Source: Floccularia luteovirens (taxonomy: Eukaryota > Basidiomycota > Agaricomycetes > Agaricales > Squamanitaceae). Taken from it: a stretch of 64,000 nt of DNA. The position numbers and the translations under genes were made by a program. Location: positions 62,001 to 126,000 of the forward strand of contig VSJF01000004.1 of NCBI GenBank assembly GCA_009739215.1, in the 5' to 3' direction. Of the stretch, positions 25,568 to 36,614 are shown one piece after another; the first letter of the stretch is position 1, and the number at the start of each line of letters is the position of its first letter. The notes beneath the pieces were generated by a model. It was not told the origin of the DNA. It ran no database searches and saw only the letters and a list, made by a program, of their open reading frames with translations.

Positions 25568-26307
25568 TCAACGGAGGTCGACAGCGATATCTGCTTGCCA
25601 GACATCCTCGAACACGTTGTGAAGACCGACTAAGATGAGATGTTCAATGCGAATGTTTCTGGGTCCACAATGCCATTCTGGCGCCGTGCAAGCTTCGGAA
25701 CGCGCTTTCTGCTCAGAAAAACGATATTAGGAAAGTGTATAATTATGTATGGATGGAAGTTCTTAACTCACCTCGACGAAGCGCATAATATTCAGAGCAA
25801 TCTGTGCGCCGAGCTGGGCACGAGTTATTGGTCCCTCGGGGCCTCCTGAGACCTCAATGGAGCGGTTCCATTCAACATGAGCGTAACCAGGCCACTGCAC
25901 AAATATTTTTGGTAAGCTTCCTGAAACTCTAAAAGATATGACAAGATACTAACCATAATACGGAACGAGATTCTGCGTAGGCCAGTATGCTCTAGGATCT
26001 TATCTTTCGCGCCGATGATCATTTCCCCAAGGGCGAGGGTGCTACGGCCGGCTAGTTCGCGAACCGGAATGCCTTGCTTGGTATACCCAATATAATCAAA
26101 TGAGATAGCGGAATGGAGTTGGCTTAACCGTCCCGTCGCATTCCTCCATTTAGAGGTGGGAGAGTACACTCCTTGAGGGAGGCGCTGTTGGGTGGGTGAG
26201 AGGAAGAGGGGTGGTTGTGGAGGACAGACAACTGCTCCGTTCAAGGAGTTGAATGGGGACGTTTTAGAAACAGGAACTGGGGGGTGGAGGGGGTTGGCGT
26301 AAGTCAT
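25568..26307 (-). CDS. Unnamed 205-aa protein, copy B (partner of an F-box gene)
   Basis: Three exons on the minus strand, 25954-26307, 25772-25894 and 25568-25708, with introns of 59 and 63 bases, encode 205 residues, exactly the length of copy A at 2940-3663. Intron positions match copy A (just before WPGY and just after the IM.F.E block). Conserved blocks are PLHPPVPVSKTSP, AISFDY, WPGYAHVEW, ITRAQLGAQ, PEWHCG, HLILV and DVWQADIAVDL. No signal peptide or membrane helix is seen. The F-box paralogue starts about 1.06 kb away on the other strand, so the pair is divergent here while copy A's pair is tandem. Function unknown. Confidence 0.8.
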
Positions 26308-27369
26308 ATTTTAACTTGAAGGTTAGCTTGGAGGAGGTGAGGAGGTTGTTCTCGTTGTTGGAGACATTGGAGACAATTTGACGAGTATTTTATACTTGTG
26401 GTTTGTCCAGGCTACAGTGTTGTCAAAGTCAAAGAGGCCACACACTAAAAGCCAAAAGATTGTCAAAGCTTGTTGTGCCTACATCCTAATGTCAAAGCGC
26501 TCAGACGATTTGGCCCCCATTGTTGTGGGTATTTCAAAAAGGCCCTTGAGCTTTCAGGAAAAAAGTGGAGATGATACCGGTTTTTTCATTCAGCGTGGCC
26601 CCTTGTGGTCTTTGAGAAGGAACATAGGGCAAAGGATTTTGAGGTTGTGAGTGTGATAATAAAGAGGAGTACTCCCTTGTTGGTCATCACGTCGTATTCC
26701 AAAAATGGAATTGTCATAAAAGAGATTAATTTCATATTTAGGTCAAGGTCTACCTGGAGGCCGGTTGTCATCTGGCTTTGGAAGGGTGTAGCACGTTGAC
26801 AAAGGGCGAAAGTATGTGGATGGAATTGGGTGTGGCCCAATGTGCGTGAGGTCCGACAAGTGAATAACTAAATCTCGCACCTCTCCGTACATCTGATTTT
26901 AAAAATATCTGGCTTTATTAACTTCCAGGGCATAACCCTATTATAGGACCCAAGCTAATAGGATGGTCTGAGCTATTTCGTTGCAATGTTTCGTTGTCTG
27001 GGCGAAAGCCTTATTGTGTATCCTGGACGAGTATCTGTGCCCTGCTCATTTAGGGCCATCATACTAAGTTTGTATGATTGTGTCAAGAAATGACATCAAG
27101 ATATGTCGGGTTGCCTGGATGTAAAGGACTATCGATTTATTGATGATTTTGATTGAGGCAGCTGTCATGTCGGAATTGTAGTAGAGGTCGGCCGGACAAT
27201 TCTGTGACAGTCGAGTGAATTGTTCCCCGAATCCCCGAAACTGTTCAACTACAACGCTAACTACATGAGGCGTTTACGTCCACCATTTCAAAACCAGCTG
27301 CTAGCAATTTAATATATAACCTTACCTACACAACTTATCAGTTTTCGCTTTCTCTCCCACGTCGCTTGT
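26308..27369. other. Divergent intergenic region between the 205-aa gene and F-box gene B
   Basis: There are 1062 bases with no gene seen. The left end holds the promoter of the minus-strand gene. The right end has a TATA-like motif (TATATAA at about 27313) about 50 bases upstream of the F-box start. Confidence 0.4.
26386..26395 (-). promoter_or_regulatory. TATA box of the 205-aa gene, copy B
   Basis: On the minus strand the motif GTATAAAATA lies about 80-90 bases upstream of the ATG at 26305-26307, the same distance as in copy A. Confidence 0.5.
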
Positions 27370-28641
27370 ATGGCTTCCACTTCAACCAGCACAGTGACCA
27401 ACCCGCAATATACTCTTCCAAACGAGCTCTGGTTGGATATCTTCCGCATCGCTACCCAACTACCAGTCGATTCTTACAGTCTTCAAAACGTTGGGGCCGA
27501 CTACCTTCCATTTCATCATCCATCTCGGATACACCCTGCCCCCAGAACGACCGAGGAGGAGATATGGGAGACAAAGTTGGCTCTTACGCTAGTCTCTAAA
27601 CATTGGAAAGCACTCTCAGCAGAGTATGTGTATGAATTCGTTTACTTTGGGCATCATTGGAGAAATCTGCTTGAGGGGTTGATGAGGTCTCAACGAGACT
27701 CCACCGATGGTCGTGGGTACGGTCCCTATGTCAAGCGCATTGCACTGTCGGCTTCTTCAGCATGGAAATCAGCTAAACTCGGCCAGTTGATGAAATGGTG
27801 CACAAATGCCGAGGTTCTTGTAAAGCGAGATGATGATGTTACGCTTACACCAACGTCGGAAATCCAACTGGCTTCACTCAAGCGATTCGACTGGTGGTAT
27901 ACAACATGTCGAGACTCTGCTGTAGTCACCAATCAATCAAACAATTTCTCTCGTGGACGCGATTTGTTCAGAGCCATCGTATCTCAAGCATCAAATTTGA
28001 TTTATCTGTCCATTGGTATACGTTATCCCACATCACGAATTTCAGAGTATCCACCAAGGGCGCTTACGCTCGAAAGCCTCTCCATCCTACGCGTTCAACA
28101 TATCGGAACGCAACTTCGAGCCGAACTAGAAGGATGGTCGTTCCCGAAATTAACCCACATCATCACCGATTCGAGTCTCTTATGGGACACAGATTCACCT
28201 TTGTTTAGCCCACGCATCGAAGTCTTGGAATTTGTCAAAGATGAAACCCTCGAAACGCTATCAGCACTCTCTGTCATCAACCATTGTCCTAATCTACGTG
28301 AACTAAACTACTACGTCGAGTTTGCACGATTTCCTTTCCTCCCCATCCAGAGTATGAGCCTGGAATGTATCAGATTACATTCTGGTAAAAACTTCATGCT
28401 TCACTATGATGGTTCTGATGTTTGGAGTATATATGATCACCACTTCTCGTGGATAGCGAAGAAAGAATCATTTCCTGGACTTCGGAGGGTTGTGTTGCAT
28501 GGGGATTGGGATTACATTATTCAGGATGCGCGCTGGAAGCAGATTGCTACCAAGGTTGTTGCGCGTGGTTGTGATTTGAGGTTCTCAAACGGAACAGCTG
28601 TTCTCCAGCAATGCGATCGCGAGCTGCAAACAACTACATGA
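27370..28641 (+). CDS. F-box protein, copy B
   Basis: This is an intronless gene of 423 residues. The F-box-like core LPNELWLDIFRIATQL lies at about residues 16-31, followed by leucine-rich repeats. It is a divergent paralogue of the gene at 3770-5056: shared blocks include RFDWW, a Ser-Arg-Gly-x-Asp block, ELNYYVEF and LHGDW, and it too lacks introns. Its likely role is a substrate receptor of an SCF ubiquitin ligase; the substrate is unknown. It is paired with 205-aa copy B on the opposite strand. Confidence 0.8.
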   Translation: MASTSTSTVTNPQYTLPNELWLDIFRIATQLPVDSYSLQNVGADYLPFHHPSRIHPAPRTTEEEIWETKLALTLVSKHWKALSAEYVYEFVYFGHHWRNLLEGLMRSQRDSTDGRGYGPYVKRIALSASSAWKSAKLGQLMKWCTNAEVLVKRDDDVTLTPTSEIQLASLKRFDWWYTTCRDSAVVTNQSNNFSRGRDLFRAIVSQASNLIYLSIGIRYPTSRISEYPPRALTLESLSILRVQHIGTQLRAELEGWSFPKLTHIITDSSLLWDTDSPLFSPRIEVLEFVKDETLETLSALSVINHCPNLRELNYYVEFARFPFLPIQSMSLECIRLHSGKNFMLHYDGSDVWSIYDHHFSWIAKKESFPGLRRVVLHGDWDYIIQDARWKQIATKVVARGCDLRFSNGTAVLQQCDRELQTTT

Positions 28642-29527
28642 TGAAGGCGGTAGCGTTTATGTTCGGTGTTTGAAGGTATTTTTTGATTTCGTTTTTATTT
28701 AAAGGAAGACTAGTGATGTAACAAATGGACTATCTATATCTACTCGGAACGAAAGACGTGATTTATTGAAACTAATAATACATTGTTGTCCATATGGTGC
28801 CGCAAGCCTGAACTAACATGAATGTAGCCAGGGGACATTGGAAGCTAGCATGGTTTCATCAGACTAATACGAAAAGTGTTGCCTCTGCTGCAACCGGTAC
28901 CAAGTGCATGCCAGGAGGGAATTTTGATATCACAACTCTGTTTCACAGTGGGTAGAAGCATATGTTGCAGTTGAAGACCCTTCTATCACTTTTCATTGTG
29001 CGGCCCAACAGGAGCCTACTTGATAGCGCTAGCAGGTTACCCAACAATCAAAATCACTATGAGAAAATTTCATGTCGGGCCACAGCGGTAAGTATGAAAT
29101 GGACTCATGATGTCTAGAGGTACTGTGCTAATACCATGATAACATACAGTACATTTTCTTGCTCCCCGGAGTCAACAGTCAAAAAGAGGGGTATCAAAAT
29201 ATAAAGCCGCATTTGACAGCCATCAGTCGAGAAGCACGGGCTGATATGTTGCCTTGACATACGCCAATCGCGAGTATTGTGCAGTACTCGTTTCTACATT
29301 TCTCCGAATAGTTGTAGGATGATGATGAGAAACGATGCCGGCTGTTTTGTGACATTGACATAATCTTTAGCCTGTGGCTACTTCTCGCCTTCGCGCCAAT
29401 TGGGCGACTGGGAATAACTATCAACATGTGAAAAGTGAATCAGTATTGCAACCCTTGAGAACATTGCACATTAGAGTGGTGATTTCCCTTCTATGGTAAT
29501 TGAAGTTATTTTTGAACTAGGATGTGG
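28642..29527. other. Intergenic region before the tandem duplication
   Basis: There are 886 bases, AT-rich, with only short unconvincing frames. It ends where homology between the two 5.1-kb units begins. Confidence 0.35.
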
Positions 29528-31491
29528 ATTGACTCGACTTAAGACAAGAATTCTGATGTATCATGTTACATTTGATGTTTTTGATTCTGATTAAACATCC
29601 AGATCTGTTGTCAATTTAACAGACGATTCCTAGTAAGGTTGATGCATAATGATTAATGCCACACCATGAGTAAAAATACATTTTGTTTGCACGCAGCAAT
29701 GGCGACCCCGAATGGGCGATGGGTACCTAGGAGCTAGAACTAGACTCTCCCGCGCTTGTCCCCAGGGCCAGGCTCTTAGGAATCTATGTATCTTGGCGGC
29801 GGTGGTAAGACGATTCCTCTTCTTCCTTCTTATAACGAAAGACCAAATAGGAATTTGTTCCAGCCGACAGTTGAACTGGGGTCCTATGTGCGGATGGGTT
29901 AGGGTTTCAACTGAGTATGATCTGATAACAAGACAATGAATTGAACTTTGAATACGAACCGAAGATTATGTGTGATCTGTCATCTTTACACAAACTGTCA
30001 AAAGTGGGACAATACCGCGCCCAAGGGCGTTCCAAAATCACACGATCAATGTATTCCGGAATAAAAGATGAGTCTGGAAAAGTAGGGTGTCACTGGATTA
30101 TATGAAGTGGCGCCAGAAGCGTAAAGTCGTAGATTGTGCGTCCACGCCGTAACATCAATTGCCGTGACCCATGTGCACTGAATGCTTGGCATCTGCCGTC
30201 AATTTGTTTGAAAATGGCAGCACACATGTGGGCTCTCCTGCAAGTGAACTGAACTCATAAAATCCAACGTCCTCGAAAATTTTCATTAAATACTCGGTAA
30301 GCTCAATTGGTGGTGTAACCAATCCATTTGAGGGCATAATACCTGTGAATCAACAACCTCCCTCCGAGACGGAGCCAAGTCGCAGTTACAAGGTGATGAT
30401 CGCAATCGGCCTGGAACAAATATAGGTCCGTCCGGAGCGAATGGGTAAGGTTGACCGTGCATTTGAGACACGGCCGGGCGATGGTTTGTAGATGGTTATC
30501 TATCGTTTCCAAGTGCAATGGCGTTGATCCACAAGGCATATAACCTAAGGGTCACAAAATTCATGTGCCAATTTTGTTGCATGTAAATGCTCCAGAACCT
30601 TATCTATTAATGACGGGGGGATGACACGATAGGAAATAGTATCCTTTAAGCGACTGCTTCTCATTATCCAATGCCTCGTTCGGCGGGGATTTCGCTTTCG
30701 GTTGGTGGTAAGGAAAGTGGGGGATGTATTGCTATTGAAATTGTGTGCTGGGTCAATTTTCTGCTATAAGGATATTTCAAGTTGCAAACGGCTACTATGG
30801 AGACTGTTGGTTAGAGGCTTCCGGAATAAATATGAGCAAACTCTGAAAACATTGCAAATGACAGGTATATTTCAGCGCAAAATTTCGGGCGGAACGCACT
30901 TCCTGTGCTATTTTATAGTCGAGGTCGAATAACTTCCGCGTTGGCCTTGGGGAATCTTTCATTTTGCTGTGGCGCGTGTTAAGACGTCTAGTATCTGACA
31001 TCTGATGCGACGGCTCTAATCCGTCCATATGGCTTCTTCTTCGGTTGTATCATGCAATGTCTACGCTAACCGGCTGCATGTCTGTTAGGACCTTTGCTAA
31101 CCTTTCCGGGGAGCGGAGTTCATCTGCCTAATATGACCAATATCACATAACGGTGAGGATTCTTCGCTATCTACCGTCATCTGACAGCACTCCTTGAAGT
31201 TCCACGCGCAACATTGGCTTAGGCCTTATAGAGTTCCAAAGGAATGGACTGTCATGCTAGGGGAAATGATGCTTAAATCTAGATAACTCGACTCAACTTG
31301 TGTTTTTTTTGTCGGGTCTGTTCCTACTGGTCCCTGTTCTCGCGATCTTGTTGAAATGAGTGCGTGTGATACTCCATATGTGATACTTATTTTCCTGCTC
31401 AGTGTTGCGGAATATTCTTCATAAAGATCTTGGCTGATTGATGCCAAGATCTGTGCCATGTGTGCATCTCTACCTTAATGAGCGTAGAAGC

Positions 31492-31498
31492 TATATAA
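31492..31498 (+). promoter_or_regulatory. TATA box of PTR2 copy 1
   Basis: TATATAA lies 66-72 bases upstream of the ATG at 31564 and is conserved in unit 2 at 36542-36548. Confidence 0.5.
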
Positions 31499-31563
31499 TG
31501 GCCTTCTGCAAAGATACGAGAAACCTGAGACCGTCAGATATCGACTGTCCCCCCGTTCGTGTC

Positions 31564-34134
31564 ATGGCTACACACCCTGTCGAGAAGATTACCGAGAAAT
31601 CCTTGGGTGGGCGTGTCAATTCTATTGACGAAGACAAATTCTCCCACTCGGATGACCTCCATAGTATCATCGAGGGATCTGAAGGAGTAACCCAGCACGA
31701 ATTCGAGACCTTAAGACATGTATCTGATCGCTTACCCTACTCTGCTTGGCTAGTTGTTATTGTAGAATTTGCTGAACGGTTTGTTTGTCAATAACTCTTT
31801 CAACTCCAAGTGTAACTTTATTCTGTGATAGATGGACCTACTATGGTACGACAAACATTTATAACAACTACATTCGTGCACCTCTACCGCGTGGTTCCAC
31901 GGATGGTCGGGTGTTGCCCATGGATCGACTTATTGGTGTTGCTGGAGCATTGGGGAGGGGTCAAGAAACTTCGTTCGCTATTCGTGAGTTTTGTCATGTT
32001 TGTGAGTTTTGTCATATTTTGAACTGACTGACAATTGGGCTTCAGGTACTGTAAGTAACTTACTTTAGTTTTTCCCAACTTATCTTAAGGTATCATTTCT
32101 AGTTTAACACATTCTGGGTTTACATCACTCCATGGGTTGGGGGCATCATTGCCGATACTCTCTGGGGACGTTACAAAACAATCATGGTTTTCTCACTTGT
32201 TTGCTTGTCAGTATTTTCCTGTTCATTTTTCAAACAATCTTCTTATCAGCATCCTCAGAGCTGGACACATTATTTTGGTTGGATCTGCTTCACCCGCTGC
32301 GATCGCAAAACCGGACGTCTCTCTTGGGTTGCTCATCGTAGCAATCGTCGTCATGGGACTAGGGGCAGGGTAAATCGAATTATCTCTAGATCTCTTTAAC
32401 ATACATTAAATCCAAAACTTGCAGAGCCATCAAAGCGAACGTTTCGCCTATGATCGCTGAACAATACACAGGAAAAATGCGAAAGGGTAGGCTTCTTATT
32501 CTGAAAACTACCTTTTACAATATATTCATCCAGATTACTTTAGAAACTTTACCTTCCGGGGAAGTCGTTATCAGATCACCTACAGTTACGATCCAAAGCG
32601 TGTACCTCTGTACGTTATCGTTTACTAGCAACAAAAAGACTTTCAACTAACGATCAGCAGGGTTCTATGCTGCAATCAATTTTGGGTCTTGTGGCGCTAT
32701 CTCCGCTTCTTTCCTTGCCCGTGACCATGGATATTGGTCTGCATACCTTGTCCCGACTTGCATATTTGTTTTGGTTCCATTGGTTCTGCTCCTCGGAAAA
32801 AAGACATATGTTGTTACCCCTCCTCGCGGTTCCGTTCTTTTGGAGGTCTGTTTTCTCATCTGTTCCAGGATTTTTGTTGTTTGTTAAACCTACATGCCAG
32901 ACTCTTCGTGTAATTACTACTGCGTTGGGTCCTCGATGGTCTCTCAATCCCATAAGGACGATTAGGGCTATTCGCGCAAAGGACTTCTGGGACCCTGCTA
33001 AACCAAGTTAGTGTCATTTTTCTCTTAACGATTCCCCAATTCTTAGTGAATGTCTAGGCTTCTACGAGAAAGGAAAGGTCCCCGAAAAGATCACATGGGA
33101 CGACGAATTTGTTGGCGAAGTCGCTAGGACTCTCAATGCTTGCACAGTGTTCCTTTTCTTCCCCTTCTTCTGGTTATGTTCGTGCGCATATTATCAAGTG
33201 AATTCGATTCTGACATGTTACTTTATAGGTTACTCCCAAATTGACGGTAATTTAGGAACTATGGCGGCTGCGATGACTTTGAATGGTACACCTAATGATC
33301 TTATCCAGTAAGACATCTTCATCAGTAGAAGTTTCCACTCAGACTTACGAGCTCTCATACAGAAATTTCAACCCTATCAGTATCATCGTCATGATCCCTA
33401 TATTTGACTTCATAATCTATCCGTTTTTGCGGAAGAAGGGAATCAATTTCACGCCAATCAAACGCATATATGCAGGTTTCTTGGTCGCTGGTCTGGGTGA
33501 GTGTCTTGCAGGTAAACTGCTGAAATCTGAAAAGCTAATTATATGTGGGTCTTAGCCATGGTCTACGCAGCTGTTGTACAACATTATCTCTACGAACTCT
33601 CACCTTGCCACGATCTCAAGCCCTCAGAATGTGAAACCGCAGAAAAAACACCCAACCCTGCTCCGCTCAATGTCTGGATCATTGTTGGGCCATATATCCT
33701 TGTTGGTATGGCTGAGATTTTCGCATCAATCACTTCTTTGGAATATGCATTCACCAAGGTAAATCATTTCATCACATCCTGGTTATATTCGATTTTTGTT
33801 CCTAAACAACCCTTTTATAACAGGCACCACAGCGCATGAAGTCTGTCGTCATGGCTTTCTCCCAATTCCAAAACGCACTCTCGTCGGCACTCAACTTCGC
33901 TCTAGTTGCAGTGAACGTTGAGCCCAAGTTCACGTGGCTGTTCGGGTCATTTGCTGTGACTGCATGGGTTGTTGGAACGATCTTCTTCATTGTGTGAGTG
34001 GTGATCTCTGCTGCTTTATGTCGGAGGTTTTACAACATGTATACAGATTCCGTGACCTTGACAGGCGTGAGGCGGAACTCAATGCTATTGGTAAAGGTGA
34101 TCGTGCTGGATTTAAAGATGAAGTATTATCGTAA
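31564..34134 (+). CDS. Proton-coupled oligopeptide transporter, POT/PTR2 family, copy 1 (one-base insertion)
   Basis: Fifteen exons: 31564-31778, 31832-31983, 32046-32050 (5 bases), 32103-32206, 32259-32369, 32425-32486, 32534-32609, 32661-32845, 32901-33006, 33058-33177, 33229-33307, 33363-33496, 33556-33758, 33824-33993 and 34047-34134. Without one extra base this gives 602 residues. Helix 1 has EFAERWTYYG (the ExxER proton-coupling motif); FYAAINFGS is the family signature; about twelve membrane helices can be placed. It imports di- and tripeptides with protons at the plasma membrane. Exon 7 has an extra T at 32539-32541 compared with copy 2 (ACTTTAG against ACTTAG), which breaks the frame. 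Its second intron has a duplicated donor site. Confidence 0.85.
32046..32050 (+). other. Five-base micro-exon in PTR2 copy 1
   Basis: The exon GTACT sits between an acceptor (TTCAG) and a donor (GTAAG). Without it the join is out of frame and meets a stop at once; with it the protein reads FAIRTFNTFWVY, as expected for the family. The same exon (GCACT) is found at 37072-37076 in copy 2. Confidence 0.7.
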
Positions 34135-34358
34135 ATTCGTTATAACGGCAGACTCTTGAGCTTGGGCTGCATTAATTTATTGAATGCCACAAATGTAGTA
34201 GCCTTGTTGCGTTTCTAGTAGTATGTTGTCGTACGTCGTGAATGACTTTGTACAATAATATCAAAAATTGCGTGCATAAATCCTATGATGGCAGCATTTT
34301 TTTGTTTTACAAATATAGATACAGGTAATCACATCATGAAAGGTGTCTCATTCTTTGA

Positions 34359-34640
34359 TCATCTGCGGAGAAGGAGAAGAGAGGTGGTTAACATGCCTGC
34401 AAGTGCACCGAGAACCCCAACCACGGTCCATTTAGTGTAATCGTCAAATGGGCTTGCTGTCGGATCGGAAACGGTACCCCCACGAACCAAATGTAGCGCT
34501 TAGGACAATCAGAGCCTTCCAGATACAGGACTAGAGGGAACATGCGAGGAATAGATAAATCTTTCACTTACCATCAAACAAGTACATAACCAATCATCAA
34601 GAATAGACATGCGCTACGAAGTCCACTCCCTTAGTTCATC
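34359..34640 (-). pseudogene. Truncated copy of the WW/TM gene 3' end
   Basis: On the minus strand 34359-34490 matches the last 45 codons of the gene at 39368-42623, including its stop, and about 34495-34640 matches the end of its exon 9, the next intron and the start of exon 10. The 230-odd bases that join these parts in the full gene, with two membrane helices, are deleted. There is no start or upstream exons because the duplication breakpoint is here. It is a by-product of the 5.1-kb duplication. Confidence 0.8.
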
Positions 34641-36541
34641 CTGTGTATTCGTGACTCAACTAAATCAAAAATTCTGATGTGTCATGTTACATTTGATGTT
34701 TTTGGTTCAACATCTAGATCTACTGTCACTTGAACAGACAAAACCTAGTCGGGTTGACGCAGAATGATTTGGGACATACCTGAGTAAAAATTATTTTGTG
34801 AATGAAAGCAAGTATTGCTTTCCTGTTTCCTGTCTCAACGTTTCGTCAATGTAAACGATAATATTATTGGTACGCGGCGATGACGACATTTAATGGACGG
34901 TGGGTACGTAGGGGCTAGAACTAGACCCTCCAGCGCTTGCCACCGAGGCGAGCTCGTAGCACGTAGGAATCAATGATAATCTTGGTTGCGATGGCAAGAC
35001 CCAATCCCCTCCCCATAACAAAAGACCAAATAGGAGTATGTTCCAGCCGAGCAGTTGAACTGTGGTCCTATTCGCGGACCGGTTAAGATTACAATCAAGT
35101 ATGATATGATAACAAGACAACGATCGAACTTTGAACACAAACCAAAGGTTATGTGTGATCTTCCATCTTTGCACAATCTGTCGAAAGTGGAAGAATACCG
35201 CGCCTAGGAACGTTCCAAACTGGCATGTCAATAAATAGAGGGTGGGCCTGAAAAGTAGGGTGCTACCGGATTGTACGAGGCGCCGGAAGCGGCAAATGAC
35301 AAGAGTCGTCGACCGTGCGTCCTGGCCGTAACATCCAATTGCCGTGAGCCATATGCACTGGGTGCTTGGCATCAATTTTTTTGAAACACACATGTAAACT
35401 CTCCTGCAAGCGAACTGAACACATAAAATCCGGCGTCCTCAAAACTTCAGTAAATGTTCGATAAGCTCAATTAGCATAACCAATCCATTTGAGAGCATAA
35501 GACCTCTGACTCAACAAACCCCTTCTGAGACGAAACCAAGTGGCAGTTACAAGGTGATGATCGCAATCAGCCTGGAACAAATATAGGTCCTTCCGGAGCG
35601 AAGTTATTGATCCAGAGGGCATACCACCTAACGGCACAAAATTCATGTGCCATTTGTTGCATGTAATTGCTCCAGAACCTTATCATCAATGACGAGAGCC
35701 GGTGACACGGCGATAAAGAATAGTATCCTTTTAGCAATTGCTTCTCATTATCCAACGCCTAGTTCGGCGGAGTTTGCTCCGGAAAAAATATTTTGCTCAC
35801 CTTGACTTTTCGATTGGTGGTATTGAAATGTGCCTGTCGGTGCATTTGGAAGTTTGTGGAAAACGGCTATCTGGACACTGTTTGTTAGAGGCTTCTGGAA
35901 CAAACACGAGCAGAGTCTGAAAACATCGCATTAAGAGGTACAGTGTAAGCTTCGGGCAAGAGACACCATCCGTGTTATTTTCCGGTCAACATCGAATAAC
36001 CTCCGCGTTGGCCTTGGGGATCCTTTATTTTGCGGTGGCGCGTGTTACATAAGACGTCGAGTTTCCTACTATCCGACATCTGATGCGATGGCTCTAATCC
36101 ATCCATATGGTTTCTTCTTCGGTTGTATCTTGTACTGTCTACACTAATCCGCCGGATGAGCAGAGTTCATCTACCTAATACCATTGATATCACCCAATGA
36201 TGAGTTCCTCGAGGAATCTTTGCTACCTACCGTCATCTGACAGCATTCCTTGAAGTTTCACGCAACATTGCTTAGGCCTTATAGAGTTCTGCAAGAATAG
36301 TTGGTCGTGCCGCGGAATATGATGATCAAATCAAGATAATTCGGTTCAACTTGTAGTTTTTTCTGCGGGATCCGTTCCCACCGGTCCCTGTTCTCCAGTT
36401 CATGTTGAAATGATTGCATGTGATGCTCCATATATGATGTTTATTTTCTTGCTCAGTGTTATACATAGAGCATTCTTCATAAAGATCTTGGTGAATAGAT
36501 CTGTGCCATGTGTGCATCTCTACCTTAATGAATGCAGAACC

Positions 36542-36548
36542 TATATAA
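36542..36548 (+). promoter_or_regulatory. TATA box of PTR2 copy 2
   Basis: TATATAA lies 67-73 bases upstream of the ATG at 36615, in the same place as in copy 1. Confidence 0.5.
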
Positions 36549-36614
36549 TAACCGTTTGCAAAGATTCGAGAGGACCTGAGACCGTCAGATATCGACTGGC
36601 CCCCCGTTCGTGTC

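Larger units (their letters stand above)
29528..34648. repeat. Tandem duplication, unit 1 (about 5.1 kb)
   Basis: This stretch is repeated directly at 34649-39960. Matching landmarks are the block after 29545 versus 34670 (TTCTGATGT.TCATGTTACA), the PTR2 ATG (31564 versus 36615), the PTR2 stop (34134 versus 39147) and the stop of the WW/TM gene (34359 versus 39368). The offset falls from about 5120 to 5009 through small indels. Unit 1 holds about 2 kb of non-coding upstream DNA, PTR2 copy 1 and a deleted fragment of the WW/TM gene. The breakpoint lies inside the homologue of exon 9 of that gene. Confidence 0.85.

Noticed and set aside
29700..29940. Possible tRNA or small RNA in the repeated non-coding region
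   Set aside because: No cloverleaf or conserved B-box was found on inspection.
34890..35393. 167-codon minus-strand frame in the non-coding half of duplication unit 2
   Set aside because: The matching stretch of unit 1 (29.7-30.2 kb) is broken by stops and shifts, and the protein resembles nothing known; probably chance.
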